From: Kappaphycus alvarezii
Lineage: Eukaryota > Rhodophyta > Florideophyceae > Gigartinales > Solieriaceae
Length of the DNA stretch: 64,000 bases
NCBI GenBank assembly: GCA_002205965.3
Contig: NADL03000490.1
Span: 248,001 to 312,000, forward strand
Direction of reading: 5' to 3'
The position numbers and the translations under genes were made by a program. Under the pieces are notes generated by a model. That model searched no databases, was not told the DNA's origin, and was given only the letters and a program-made list of their open reading frames with translations. Below are positions 46,806 to 54,432 of this stretch, piece after piece (position 1 is the stretch's first letter; each line of letters starts with the position of its first letter).

Positions 46806-47909
46806 CTACTCAAAGTCCTGAGGTTGAAACAAGGGGGTTGCAATGAGCTTCCATCCCCACATGGTCTGATCAAAGAAGCAGCTTCGAAAGCCCAAATAAA
46901 ACTTATTGCTATTGACGATAAAGGTCTTGACTCCATGGCCTCCCCTCGGAAACATGTCATGCCAACTTGCTATCTCATCTGTTGCCTCTCGATCTCTATA
47001 AAATATCAACTCTGCTCCTATGCCAATGCAGGTTCTGCGATCAAACTCGACTAATATTCTCGGGACCCACGGGGCTAGGGCAATTTCCTCCAAGATTTGG
47101 GCGTCCGCACCTTCTGAGTAAGGGTGCGGAGACTCGGAAATTGCAACAGAACCTCGCAATTTGTGTTGAAGGATATCTCGCCGTAGATCCTGATCCTTGT
47201 AACATCGCTTGATAGTGGTCAAAGTGTGCCCTTGAGGGTTTCGATTGCCGTTACCGCAGAACTGCCTTGCAAGAGCGTCAAATCTGTACTTTTGGATCAA
47301 CTCATTGGTGTCTAGAATTCGCAATGGTTCTACTAGGCTGAGAAATTGTTTTGGTGATAAAGAGAAGGTGCGAATATAAGGGAATAGCTGCAACAAAACA
47401 GGTAGGACAAGCTCGCGTTCGTCCTCGGACCAAAAGGCAGGAGAGTCGGAAAGGACATTGGCAGCATCCGCGGCATATTGTAAAACTCGGATAAGTATGA
47501 AATCTTCATGAACGTTGAGATTAGGAAAGGAGAGAATTCGTTGAACAGCAGCAAGTGGGGAGCGGATGAAGAAGGGGCTTGAGAGAATATGAAAGGTTTG
47601 AGCTGTGACGAAGGATTGGACGTCTTGATGCCACGGGAGGTTGGGTTTTGATAATGGGATGGGCTGGAGGGCTTCAAGATGTTGGTAGATGTTTTCAAGG
47701 TTTAGGAGTGACTGAGATGGGTGGCTACTGTCGATAGCCCAACCTTGCAAAGACTCGCAACAGTTCGGAACAGAGGAACAGGAGGGAGGGTACGTTGTCA
47801 TCACGGCGGGGATTGCAGACATCACAGCGATAGATCCTCGAAGTGGGCAATTGAAGAAAGCGTGGCCTCGATGGATCAAGTACGGTAAATCCAGTACTGA
47901 GCAGCACAA
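46806..47909 (-). CDS. BACK-domain protein with C-terminal CUB-like domain
   Basis: A single open frame of 367 codons ending in TAG. Residues about 105-220 resemble the BACK domain that follows BTB in CUL3 adaptor proteins: ILSFPNLNVHEDFILIRVLQ, LLQLFPYIRTFSLSPKQFLS and VEPLRILDTNEL. The C-terminal about 90 residues carry VEFDRRTCIGIGAELIFYRD and FYLGFRSCFFDQTMWGWKL, the pattern D.R..T....D.L.FY and F.SD....WG.. found in CUB-like modules of some large E3 ligases. The expected BTB domain is not clear. Upstream in the same frame a TAG at 47931-47933 separates ESFDPEYPEYGSKLGLQ from the rest, so the start is uncertain: no ATG opens the frame at 47909, and the first ATG is at about residue 30. 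A ubiquitin-ligase adaptor role is inferred from architecture only. Confidence 0.6.
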   Translation of the reverse strand: MCCSVLDLPYLIHRGHAFFNCPLRGSIAVMSAIPAVMTTYPPSCSSVPNCCESLQGWAIDSSHPSQSLLNLENIYQHLEALQPIPLSKPNLPWHQDVQSFVTAQTFHILSSPFFIRSPLAAVQRILSFPNLNVHEDFILIRVLQYAADAANVLSDSPAFWSEDERELVLPVLLQLFPYIRTFSLSPKQFLSLVEPLRILDTNELIQKYRFDALARQFCGNGNRNPQGHTLTTIKRCYKDQDLRRDILQHKLRGSVAISESPHPYSEGADAQILEEIALAPWVPRILVEFDRRTCIGIGAELIFYRDREATDEIASWHDMFPRGGHGVKTFIVNSNKFYLGFRSCFFDQTMWGWKLIATPLFQPQDFE

Positions 47910-47943
47910 TATTGCAATTGGTTGGAAATGCTACTGCAAGCCG

Positions 47944-47981
47944 AGCTTTGATCCATACTCTGGATACTCTGGATCAAAGCT
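47944..47981. repeat. 11-bp inverted repeat (hairpin)
   Basis: AGCTTTGATCC and GGATCAAAGCT are perfect inverted arms around a 16-base loop that itself holds two copies of ATACTCTGG. It lies just upstream of the BACK-protein reading frame. Confidence 0.85.
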
Positions 47982-48009
47982 TTCGCAGGTTTCGATGGTT
48001 TCGACATAG

Positions 48010-48132
48010 GATTCCAGAGCCATATCGAAACCATTCTTAGAGCCATACTGGAATGCAGAGCCATACCGAAGCCATTCTTAGCGCCAATCTGGATTCCAGA
48101 GCCATATCGAAACCATCCTTAGCGCCAATCAT
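48010..48132. repeat. 41-bp tandem repeat, three copies
   Basis: Three head-to-tail copies, at 48010-48050, 48051-48091 and 48092-48132, of a unit beginning GATTCCAGAGCCATATCGAA. They differ at a few positions each. The unit is not a multiple of three. On the minus strand each copy reads NGFxMALxS in a different frame, so it is not a protein repeat. It lies upstream of the BACK-protein gene. Confidence 0.92.
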
Positions 48133-49190
48133 GATGGACTGTAGCAAGTCTAAAAGGAATGCTACTGATGAGAAAGCGAATCAGAGATCGTCTTTTTAGG
48201 GGAATTTAAGAGGTACTACTGGTCACCCTGTAGGATATCCCGGGCCACGTGTCCCGAACACCTATGCACGTGGCCGACGTGGATCAGCGGTTAGCACTTA
48301 GCTGTAAAGTTTCTTCAAAACCGACCATACCTTTCAAATGATAGTGTACAGTACTGTAGATCACCCCACACTTCCCCCGGTTAAGAATACGTGCAGAAAA
48401 AGCGTCTGTGAGCGATAGATGATCACCGAGTTGATGGTGACAAATTTGGATCCACAATCTACCGTCTGCTTTGCCGCATTGCCTTGCTTCATCAATCGTA
48501 GTGAAGCTTCACCAAGGAGTACGGAAAGCATTTGCGGTTGAGTAGCAGAGACAGGTATCAAGATGTTCAATTCGTGTACAGTGCCAAGGTCACCGAGAAG
48601 CGCGCGCTAGGTCTCAAGAAGGATGGAGGGAAACTGGGACCGTTGATTTAAGAAGGACGGAGTACGGACGGAGTGGTTTCATTGACATGATCGCAAAACC
48701 AGTGGGCAAAGTTCCCCGTGTGGCGTTCTCTTCCAGTACTGCAGGCTAAAAGTTGCGGACGCCGCAGTGACTACTTGTGTACCCTAGAGCTTAGTATCTC
48801 AATCCTTTGCGGTGGCGAGTGTGTTGCAGCCTTGCCCTTTTCCGCTCTATAGAATGGCAAGGCGCCGAAGATTCTGTTCGGCTGAGGTTGGTGGGATAAT
48901 CACCTGGGCGAGGTGGCATTCTGCCAGTCTGTGACAGGCGCAAGATACTTCTTTAGTGTTCATAACGAGAAGCGCGCGACCATCCCCGGCTAAGCACTAC
49001 GTCTCTCGCTCTACTTGCGCCAAATGGTCCGATATATCGTAGCTCTTGCGAAAGACAGGCAACGCATCTCGTTCAGAGGCGTTTGAAACGGAGAGTGACG
49101 CTGCTATGGCGTCAATACTGCTTTGCTTATGACAGCATCGTGTAACTGCGACGATTCGTGCTCTCCTGCGGCTGAGGCAGCTGCTTGCCC
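48133..49190. other. Intergenic, no recognisable gene
   Basis: The 69-codon minus frame at 48361-48570 has no family signature. The stretch holds two CACGTG words at 48246-48251 and 48267-48272 and the palindrome GTACAGTACTGTA near 48350. It may include the promoter of the BACK gene and the 3' UTR of TFB5. Confidence 0.5.
48246..48272. promoter_or_regulatory. Paired CACGTG (G-box/E-box) motifs
   Basis: Two CACGTG words 21 bases apart, start to start, upstream of the BACK-domain gene. CACGTG is a known bHLH/bZIP binding word. A role here is inferred from the pairing, which also occurs upstream of TFB5. Confidence 0.3.
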
Positions 49191-49397
49191 TTATTGTATA
49201 AACGTATACTGATTTTCCTCGTACAACTTGTTGAGCTCGTCTTGCAAAAACTGCACAGAGCCCTCTTGCACAAACAAGTGGGTTTCGTCTAAATCCATCA
49301 CAATAAACTTGCGGTGCTGCGACTCATCCAGCCACAATAAGAATTCCTTGACTGGTATATCGCAGGTTACCAAGATGCCTGCTGTAGCGTTAACCAT
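49191..49397 (-). CDS. TFB5: TFIIH subunit TFB5 / GTF2H5 (TTDA, p8)
   Basis: Small subunit of the general transcription and repair factor TFIIH; it pairs with the p52/Tfb2 C-terminus and stabilises the complex for nucleotide excision repair in the nucleus. The 68-residue reading MVNATAGILVTCDIPVKEFL then LWLDES, FIVMDLDETHLFVQ and LNKLYEENQYTF follows the family pattern of GVLxxCDPxxKQFLLYLDE, FIIxDLDxTHxFV and a final amphipathic helix. The human protein is 71 residues, so this is full length. The frame opens 18 bases further up, but the MVN start at 49397 fits the family best. One exon, TAA stop. A pair of CACGTG words lies about 240 bases upstream. It is easily missed by size cut-offs. Confidence 0.93.
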   Translation of the reverse strand: MVNATAGILVTCDIPVKEFLLWLDESQHRKFIVMDLDETHLFVQEGSVQFLQDELNKLYEENQYTFIQ

Positions 49398-49632
49398 TCC
49401 TGCGGCAAGAGTCACCTCCGCTGGAGAACGTAGAAAGGACTCTTTAGCACTTGCTTCCCCAACGATGCACGCAAAGATGAATGGGCTTTGAATTCTGTTC
49501 GCCTGCGGAACACAGGGTTATGTATGATACAGTAAACGAAGAAAGCACAGTAACAAAGTTAATTACTATGCACTACTGTACTGTACAAAATTTTCCGTAA
49601 CTTTTTATCAGACAAACGCTAACCACGCTAAC

Positions 49633-49647
49633 CACGTGGACCACGTG
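49633..49647. promoter_or_regulatory. Paired CACGTG motifs upstream of TFB5
   Basis: ACCACGTGGACCACGTGT contains two CACGTG words nine bases apart, start to start, preceded by two more ACCACG half-words. About 240 bases upstream of the TFB5 start. The spacing of roughly one helical turn suits binding of two bHLH/bZIP dimers side by side, but this is inference. It also lies just past the stop of RT copy C. Confidence 0.35.
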
Positions 49648-49691
49648 TATTGGTGTGCGCGCCACGACAGGCTCCTCCAAAGTCGACCCGA

Positions 49692-50990
49692 TCACGAAAG
49701 TAACGCAATGCTAGCTAGATACGCGTACGGGTAACTCTCATATGATGTGTTGAGCTTCTCCGCGATGCGCAGGAGGAGATCTTCTTTGAAGAGGATAGTA
49801 ACGGGGGGGGGAAGGCGAACCCAGGGAATCGAAAGCCAGCAGTTGGAACTCGAAATTGGGGGCCTGTGTAGGGTTGTCGGAGGGGGGCGGGAGTTGACGA
49901 GACAGTTTGCGCTCCAGGTCGGTCACCTTGTTGCGGTGCGCCACTGCAGCAGCACCGTCCACTTCCCGAGTGGACCTTGATCGTACGTCGTCCTTCAACG
50001 ATGAGGTGACGGTAACGTCGCAGGAGATGGCGCGGTTCGCAGGGCCGTCGGCAGCTGATTGTGGATGGAGCAGTATGTCAGTGCGTCGCAGCTCAATGCC
50101 TGGTACCAGGAGGGGGACCTTCATGTGGCAGTCCAGGCCGGCTGCATGGGTGATACGGCCGGCAATGACGTTGAGGAGCGAGTCATGCTGGTGTTTGCGA
50201 CTGAACCCTTAAGGGCAGATTTCCACTGCGTGGCCTCCCAACCTGTCCATGGGGCTTTGACAATGCTCACATTTCCGAGGGAGCAAGTCATCGTAAACAA
50301 GCAGTTCGAGGTAGCGGAGCAACATGGTCCTCCAGTGCACCGCAAACACTTGCGTGAGGGTGGTGGGATGCGCAAGGAAGAATACGGCACCGGGGCCTTT
50401 GAGGAATGCGAGGCCGCGTATCCGGTGCCTCACTTTGGCGGCAGTGTGATGGTCGGGATTCAAGGAACGAGCCCAGGCTCCATGGTCCCAGTGTGCCTTG
50501 GCCCGCGCCTCCTGCGGCACACTCTTTGGGTAGAATTGGACGTGGGTGTGCGGTGCAGAGAAGCAGAGCGGGTTATAGGAGCCAAAGTAGACGGAGTAGA
50601 GTTGGCAGGGGATGCAAAGCACAAAATCGCACATGGGGATCTCGGTTTGGCAGAGGAAGAAGGACTTACCGCGGTGGCTTTGGGAGACAATGAGGGCAGA
50701 GGAGCGGGGTCAGATGTGTGCCCTGGTCCTCACGCGGGCCGGGGCGGCGACGATGAGACTTGCGGCAGCAGCAGCGTGGAGAAACGGCTCGATAAGTGTG
50801 AAGCCGAGACCACCATGGCGTAAGGGTAGTGGGGCCTGCGACCATGCTTTGCCCGAAAGCGTGACACCGTGAAGTTCCGAGAATGACGTCCGTTGCGGGT
50901 CGGTCAAAGGCTTCGGCACTTGCACGTGCGTATGTATGTCAATTCTGAAGCGATCAAAGAATGGACGAATAAATTCGTCAAAAATCCCAC
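49692..50990 (-). pseudogene. RT family copy C (C-terminal domain, 5'-truncated)
   Basis: On minus the reading starts near 50990 with DEFIRPFFDRF and goes on through APLPLRHGGLGFTLIEPF (the RHGGLG/RLGGHG box also in copy B), KCEHCQSPMDRLGGHAVEIC (a CxxC...H pattern, probably zinc-binding) and VPGIELRRTDILL. CDVTVTSSLKDDVRSRST and VTDLERKL follow, then a C-terminus RIAEKLNTSYESYPYAYLAS with TGA at 49692-49694. The frame changes several times, once in the long G run at 49803-49811. The RT core itself is absent, so this is a 5'-truncated copy. It occupies the whole interval between TFB5 and Deg1. Confidence 0.8.
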
Positions 50991-51197
50991 CTCAATCTGA
51001 AAAATCTGCTTTGTCCTCACGGAAACCATTTATCCTTCAGCTCAAATTCTTCATTCCCTACCCATCGGTCGAATACTGAGATTGGGCCTCGTCTCCCCGC
51101 GACGCCCATCCGAGCCCACTAGTCGGTTTCCGTCCGCAACTACACCCTTTCTCAGTAAGCCCTTTCCTTTTTGAATTCCCCGCTTCCTCCAACAAAC

Positions 51198-52471
51198 ATG
51201 ACCCCCTTCGCCGCCTCGCGTTTGTTCATCCGCTTCCTCTTCTTTACCGACCCCCATCCACTTCCCTCTCCCTGTCTCCCGCTCGTCTTACCCCTCACTG
51301 TTCCCAGCCCTCCACTTCCCCACCTTCCCCCCAAAATCTTATCCAATGGATGGCTGCTGTGGCCGCTGGGGCCATAATCGGTGCCACTGTAGTCTCCGTT
51401 TCCACTCACCCTTCCCTCCCCACCAATGCCCCCGCTGAGGCCTATGTCCAGACATCTACCCAATCCTCCGTTCTCACAGATCCAAGCTCCGATTATCTCC
51501 CCGCCGAGCTTGGCGTCATTTCCCTCTTTGAAAAAGCCACCAAGAGTGTCGCTTACGTCACCACCTACACCGAGTCTCGTTCCGCATTCTCCCTGAATCC
51601 GATGGAGACCCCTGCTGGAACGGGGAGCGGTATCGTATGGGATAAGGAGGGACGGATTGTAACCAATTTTCATGTCATCCGTGCTGCATCAGGAGCCAAG
51701 ATCACCTTGGCTAACAAGAAGACCTATGACGCAGAGTTGGTTGGTACATCTGCCGATGATGATGTCGCCGTCTTGAAAATCAAGGCTCCAAGAGATGAAC
51801 TAGAGCCCATAGACATAGGAGAGAGTAGCAACTTGAGGGTGGGGCAAAGCACTTATGCAATTGGAAACCCATTTGGATTGGACCATACCCTTACAACGGG
51901 CGTGCTGTCTGGCTTGGGGAGGGAGATGAAAAGCCCTACGGGCCGCACTATTTCGAATGTCATTCAGACTGATGCTTCAATTAATCCTGGTAACAGCGGT
52001 GGACCCCTTATTGATGCCCGCGGGCGCTTGATTGGAATGAACACTGCAATCTATTCACCCAGTGGAGCTAGCGCGGGCGTGGGTTTTGCTATTCCTGTCG
52101 ACACGCTGAGGGTTATTGCTCAAGGCTTGATTGAAAATGGGAGGATTGTGAGGCCAGTGATTGGAATTAGCTACATGGAGAGTGGTCAGGCGAGAGCGCT
52201 GGGAATTGAGACAGGTGTGCTTGTCATTGATGTGCCTGAGGGGAGCGCGGCGCAGAAGGCGGGCCTGCGGCCGACTTTGCGGACCAATTTTGGGTCAGTT
52301 GAGTTGGGGGATATCATTATTGGAATTGATGAAGAGAAGATTACAAATGAAGGCGATTTGTTTAAATCTTTGGATAAACACAAGGTGGGAGATGTCGTGA
52401 AGATCAAGGTATTTAACAATTCGGATGGGGAACGTTCATTGCGGTTGAAACTCTCCGCTTCTCAAAAGTAA
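51198..52471 (+). CDS. Deg1/HtrA-type serine protease, probably plastid-targeted
   Basis: Deg1 proteases degrade damaged thylakoid lumen proteins, including photosystem II proteins. The long frame 51350-52471 holds a trypsin-like domain with the full triad (numbered from Met at 51350): His108 in VTNFHVI, Asp138 in DDDVAVL and Ser216 in NPGNSGGPL. NPFGLDHTLTTGV and IYSPSGASAGVGFAIPVDT match plant Deg1 especially closely. A PDZ domain follows (about 268-370), with GDIIIGID and GDVVKIKV. No ATG lies upstream in that frame. The best start is ATG 51198 in the neighbouring frame, giving MTPFAASRLFIRFLFF and a Pro/Ser-rich stretch. Adding one C in the run at 51327-51332 joins it and yields 424 residues, close to plant Deg1 precursors. 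A hydrophobic segment (AAVAAGAIIGATVVSV) then fits a lumenal transfer signal. TAA stop; no intron. Confidence 0.88.
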
Positions 52472-53061
52472 ATAGTTTGATCTCGGGGTTGACTGAGGGG
52501 CCATTATTGCTTGTACGGTACATTTCGGCGCGAGTACCTTTCAATGAACACCCTTCGTCTCCTGCTTTACGAGGGAATAGCCAACTCTAAAATCATTCAT
52601 CACACGATCGGAAGGTTCAAAAGAGTTGCACAATCCGCCCTGTGCTTAGTCTTGATACTCCACCGAAGAGCATCCTCCTCATGATTGCTGCACGGTTCGC
52701 AGTCCCCAGTTAACCACGTACCTTTTAGGGCCTGATCATTTGTTCAACCGGCTTATGAAATCAAGAACGGATGCCTCTAGCAAAGAACGACCTCCGCGGC
52801 GGAGAATGAGCTCCGTCCGCGTGTCTGGTGCCCGAACGATTCCTGGAAGCATTTTCACCGCAGCCCTTAAACTCGCCCACATTCCAAATTTGGAAACGTG
52901 TAAAGAACCAGAGCGCCGCAGTCATCCCGGACTCGAGGTACGAAAGCTCACATGACAGACCACGACGTCAGGACGGGATTTGCTTAATTTTGGCGGCGGG
53001 CATGGGCTCCTCGCCACGGTACGCGCAATGAAAAGTGTAGCACACAAGATAGGATCCGGTT
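52472..53061. other. Convergent intergenic, nothing recognised
   Basis: About 590 bases between the stops of Deg1 (+) and Thg1 (-). Short frames here have no signature. No clear polyadenylation cluster or repeat. Confidence 0.6.
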
Positions 53062-53945
53062 TCAGGTCAATTTCGGTACTCGCGGGGGGTGGAGATCGGT
53101 AGGGGCGAGAAGGCGGGGGTTTTGTTGCCAAAACGAGTCGGCGATGATATCGTGGTGCAGGATGACAAGGCGCGAATCTGGTGCTTCTTTTTGGTGCGGA
53201 TCAACATGCTTGGCATGTTCTGTGAGAGAGGTTCGCGGTTGCAGCTTCCTTTTTTTGGAGGTATTGTGTAGGTCTGGGGGCGGGGAGTCCAACATGTTGC
53301 GCTTGACTATGAAGGAACCTTTGCGGAACATGGGTTCTTCGTTGTTGTAATTGATTCCAAATTGGGAGAACAGGATCTCGTGCTTGTCTTTGGAGAGCGA
53401 ACCCTTCAACATGGCCTCCGCTTGTTGCGTTGACTTGCCGCCTCTGTTCACGAGGGCCCAGAAGGTGGTGTTGAAAAGGTTGTTGACATGGACATCTGCC
53501 TGGCGCCAAGCTAGGTAGTCCCTCAGATGTTTTGTAGTAGGGTATACGACAATCCTCCCATCAAATGACGGAATCTCCAGCATCTCGGCATCGCCCATGA
53601 AACTGTGCCAATGTTTGACATAGGCGGCTGAAAACAGGCTTACAACAGTGGATAAAATCTTTGCTGTCCTGCGACCAAACAGGGCCGACTCGCGTTTTAG
53701 AACAAAGCTGAACTCATCGGATTGGCCAAAGGCGCATAGCAGATGATCCGAGAAGGATTCCAACACGGTGGTGGCAGCCGCATTTGACAGATCGAGGGCG
53801 CGAGAGTCATTCGGCTTTAGAAAGTAGTGGCGCTTGGAAAAGGCAGAGAAGGAGCGACCGTCAACGCGTATCACAGCCCAGGTGCATGGCAGCAGTGGGG
53901 GTCGTTCTCGAAGCGTTTGACATACTCGAACCGGGAACAAGCCAT
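53062..53945 (-). CDS. THG1: tRNA-His guanylyltransferase Thg1 (one apparent frameshift)
   Basis: Adds the extra G at position -1 of tRNA-His in 3'-5' direction, needed for histidylation. The long frame carries VIRVDGRSFSAFS (metal-binding Asp in RxDGR), KPNDSRALDL, CAFGQSDEFSFVL (catalytic SDE), HVNNLFNTTFW (HINNLYNTTFW signature), LFSQFGINYNNE and the C-terminal VILHHDIIADSFW. The natural N-terminus, MACSRFEYVKRFEND, is read from ATG 53945 in another frame, as in MxxSKFEYVRxFE of the family. One missing C in the CCCCC run near 53900 joins the two and gives 294 residues, normal for eukaryotic Thg1. No intron; TGA stop. Upstream, 89 bases from the start, lies a copy of the 55-bp repeat, then a microsatellite and the pogo element. 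Confidence 0.93.
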
Positions 53946-54033
53946 GGATACATCTAGCACCGGCCCGAGCTTGCCAGATGGGTTGAAGATAACTCTACCG
54001 AGTATCAAAGATCTTAACACTGCACATGGACAA

Positions 54034-54084
54034 TACAGTCCGACCCTGCAGCGGACACCCGTTTTACTGATGCCATATAGTTAC
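54034..54084 (-). repeat. 55-bp dispersed repeat, copy 3 (upstream of Thg1)
   Basis: Shares the central CTGCAGCGGACACCCGTTTT and the ACTGATG..ATA..GTTAC end with 40633-40687. It reads in the Thg1 direction, with its near edge 89 bases before the Thg1 ATG. About 44 of 51 bases match copy 2 by eye. Confidence 0.85.
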
Positions 54085-54090
54085 TCACAC

Positions 54091-54195
54091 GTACAGTACA
54101 GTACAGTGCAGTACAGTGCAGTGCAGTGCCCTGAAGGTATCTATCCATTGTACTTTGCTGTACAGTACAGTACAGTACAGTACAGTACAGTACAG
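54091..54195. repeat. (TACAG)n microsatellite in two blocks
   Basis: Block one (54091-54128) mixes GTACA and GTGCA pentamers. Block two (54161-54195) is nearly pure TACAG. About 30 bases of unique sequence lie between. The pogo element begins directly at the end of block two, using its last TA. Confidence 0.92.
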
Positions 54196-54219
54196 GGGGG
54201 GTCGCGATATAGTACCTAC
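54193..54219 (+). repeat. Left terminal inverted repeat of the pogo-like element
   Basis: Starts CAG with a seven-G run, then ATATAGTACCTAC. Imperfect partner of 56249-56275. The G run differs in length between the ends. Confidence 0.75.
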
Positions 54220-54432
54220 ATGAATAGTGCTAACCTTTATATTGTGCCACCATCAACCCGGTGGCACAAAAATGGCGCGTATTTGAAACAAACGAAACAC
54301 TCGGCCATAAACGTGACAAACCCCCGCCAAAACAAGCAAACCCATTACAGATTCCTTCCTAGCACCCACACCAGGGCTTCCAAACGTTCCCCCGATGAGA
54401 CGAACGCTTCTCCATCTGACCAAGCTCGAAAG

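Noticed and set aside
48010-48132. CRISPR-like array
   Set aside because: Three copies directly adjacent with no spacers, in a eukaryotic gene flank.
50059-50823. 254-codon plus-strand frame
   Set aside because: It is the antisense of RT copy C, whose minus-strand reading matches copies B and E domain by domain. The plus reading has no motif.
51152-51673. 173-codon minus-strand frame
   Set aside because: Gly-rich shadow opposite the Deg1 N-terminus.
53827-54432. Extension of the transposase frame upstream of 54433 to 53827
   Set aside because: The frame happens to stay open through the microsatellite and the antisense of Thg1. The element begins at 54193 and the helix-turn-helix starts after 54433.
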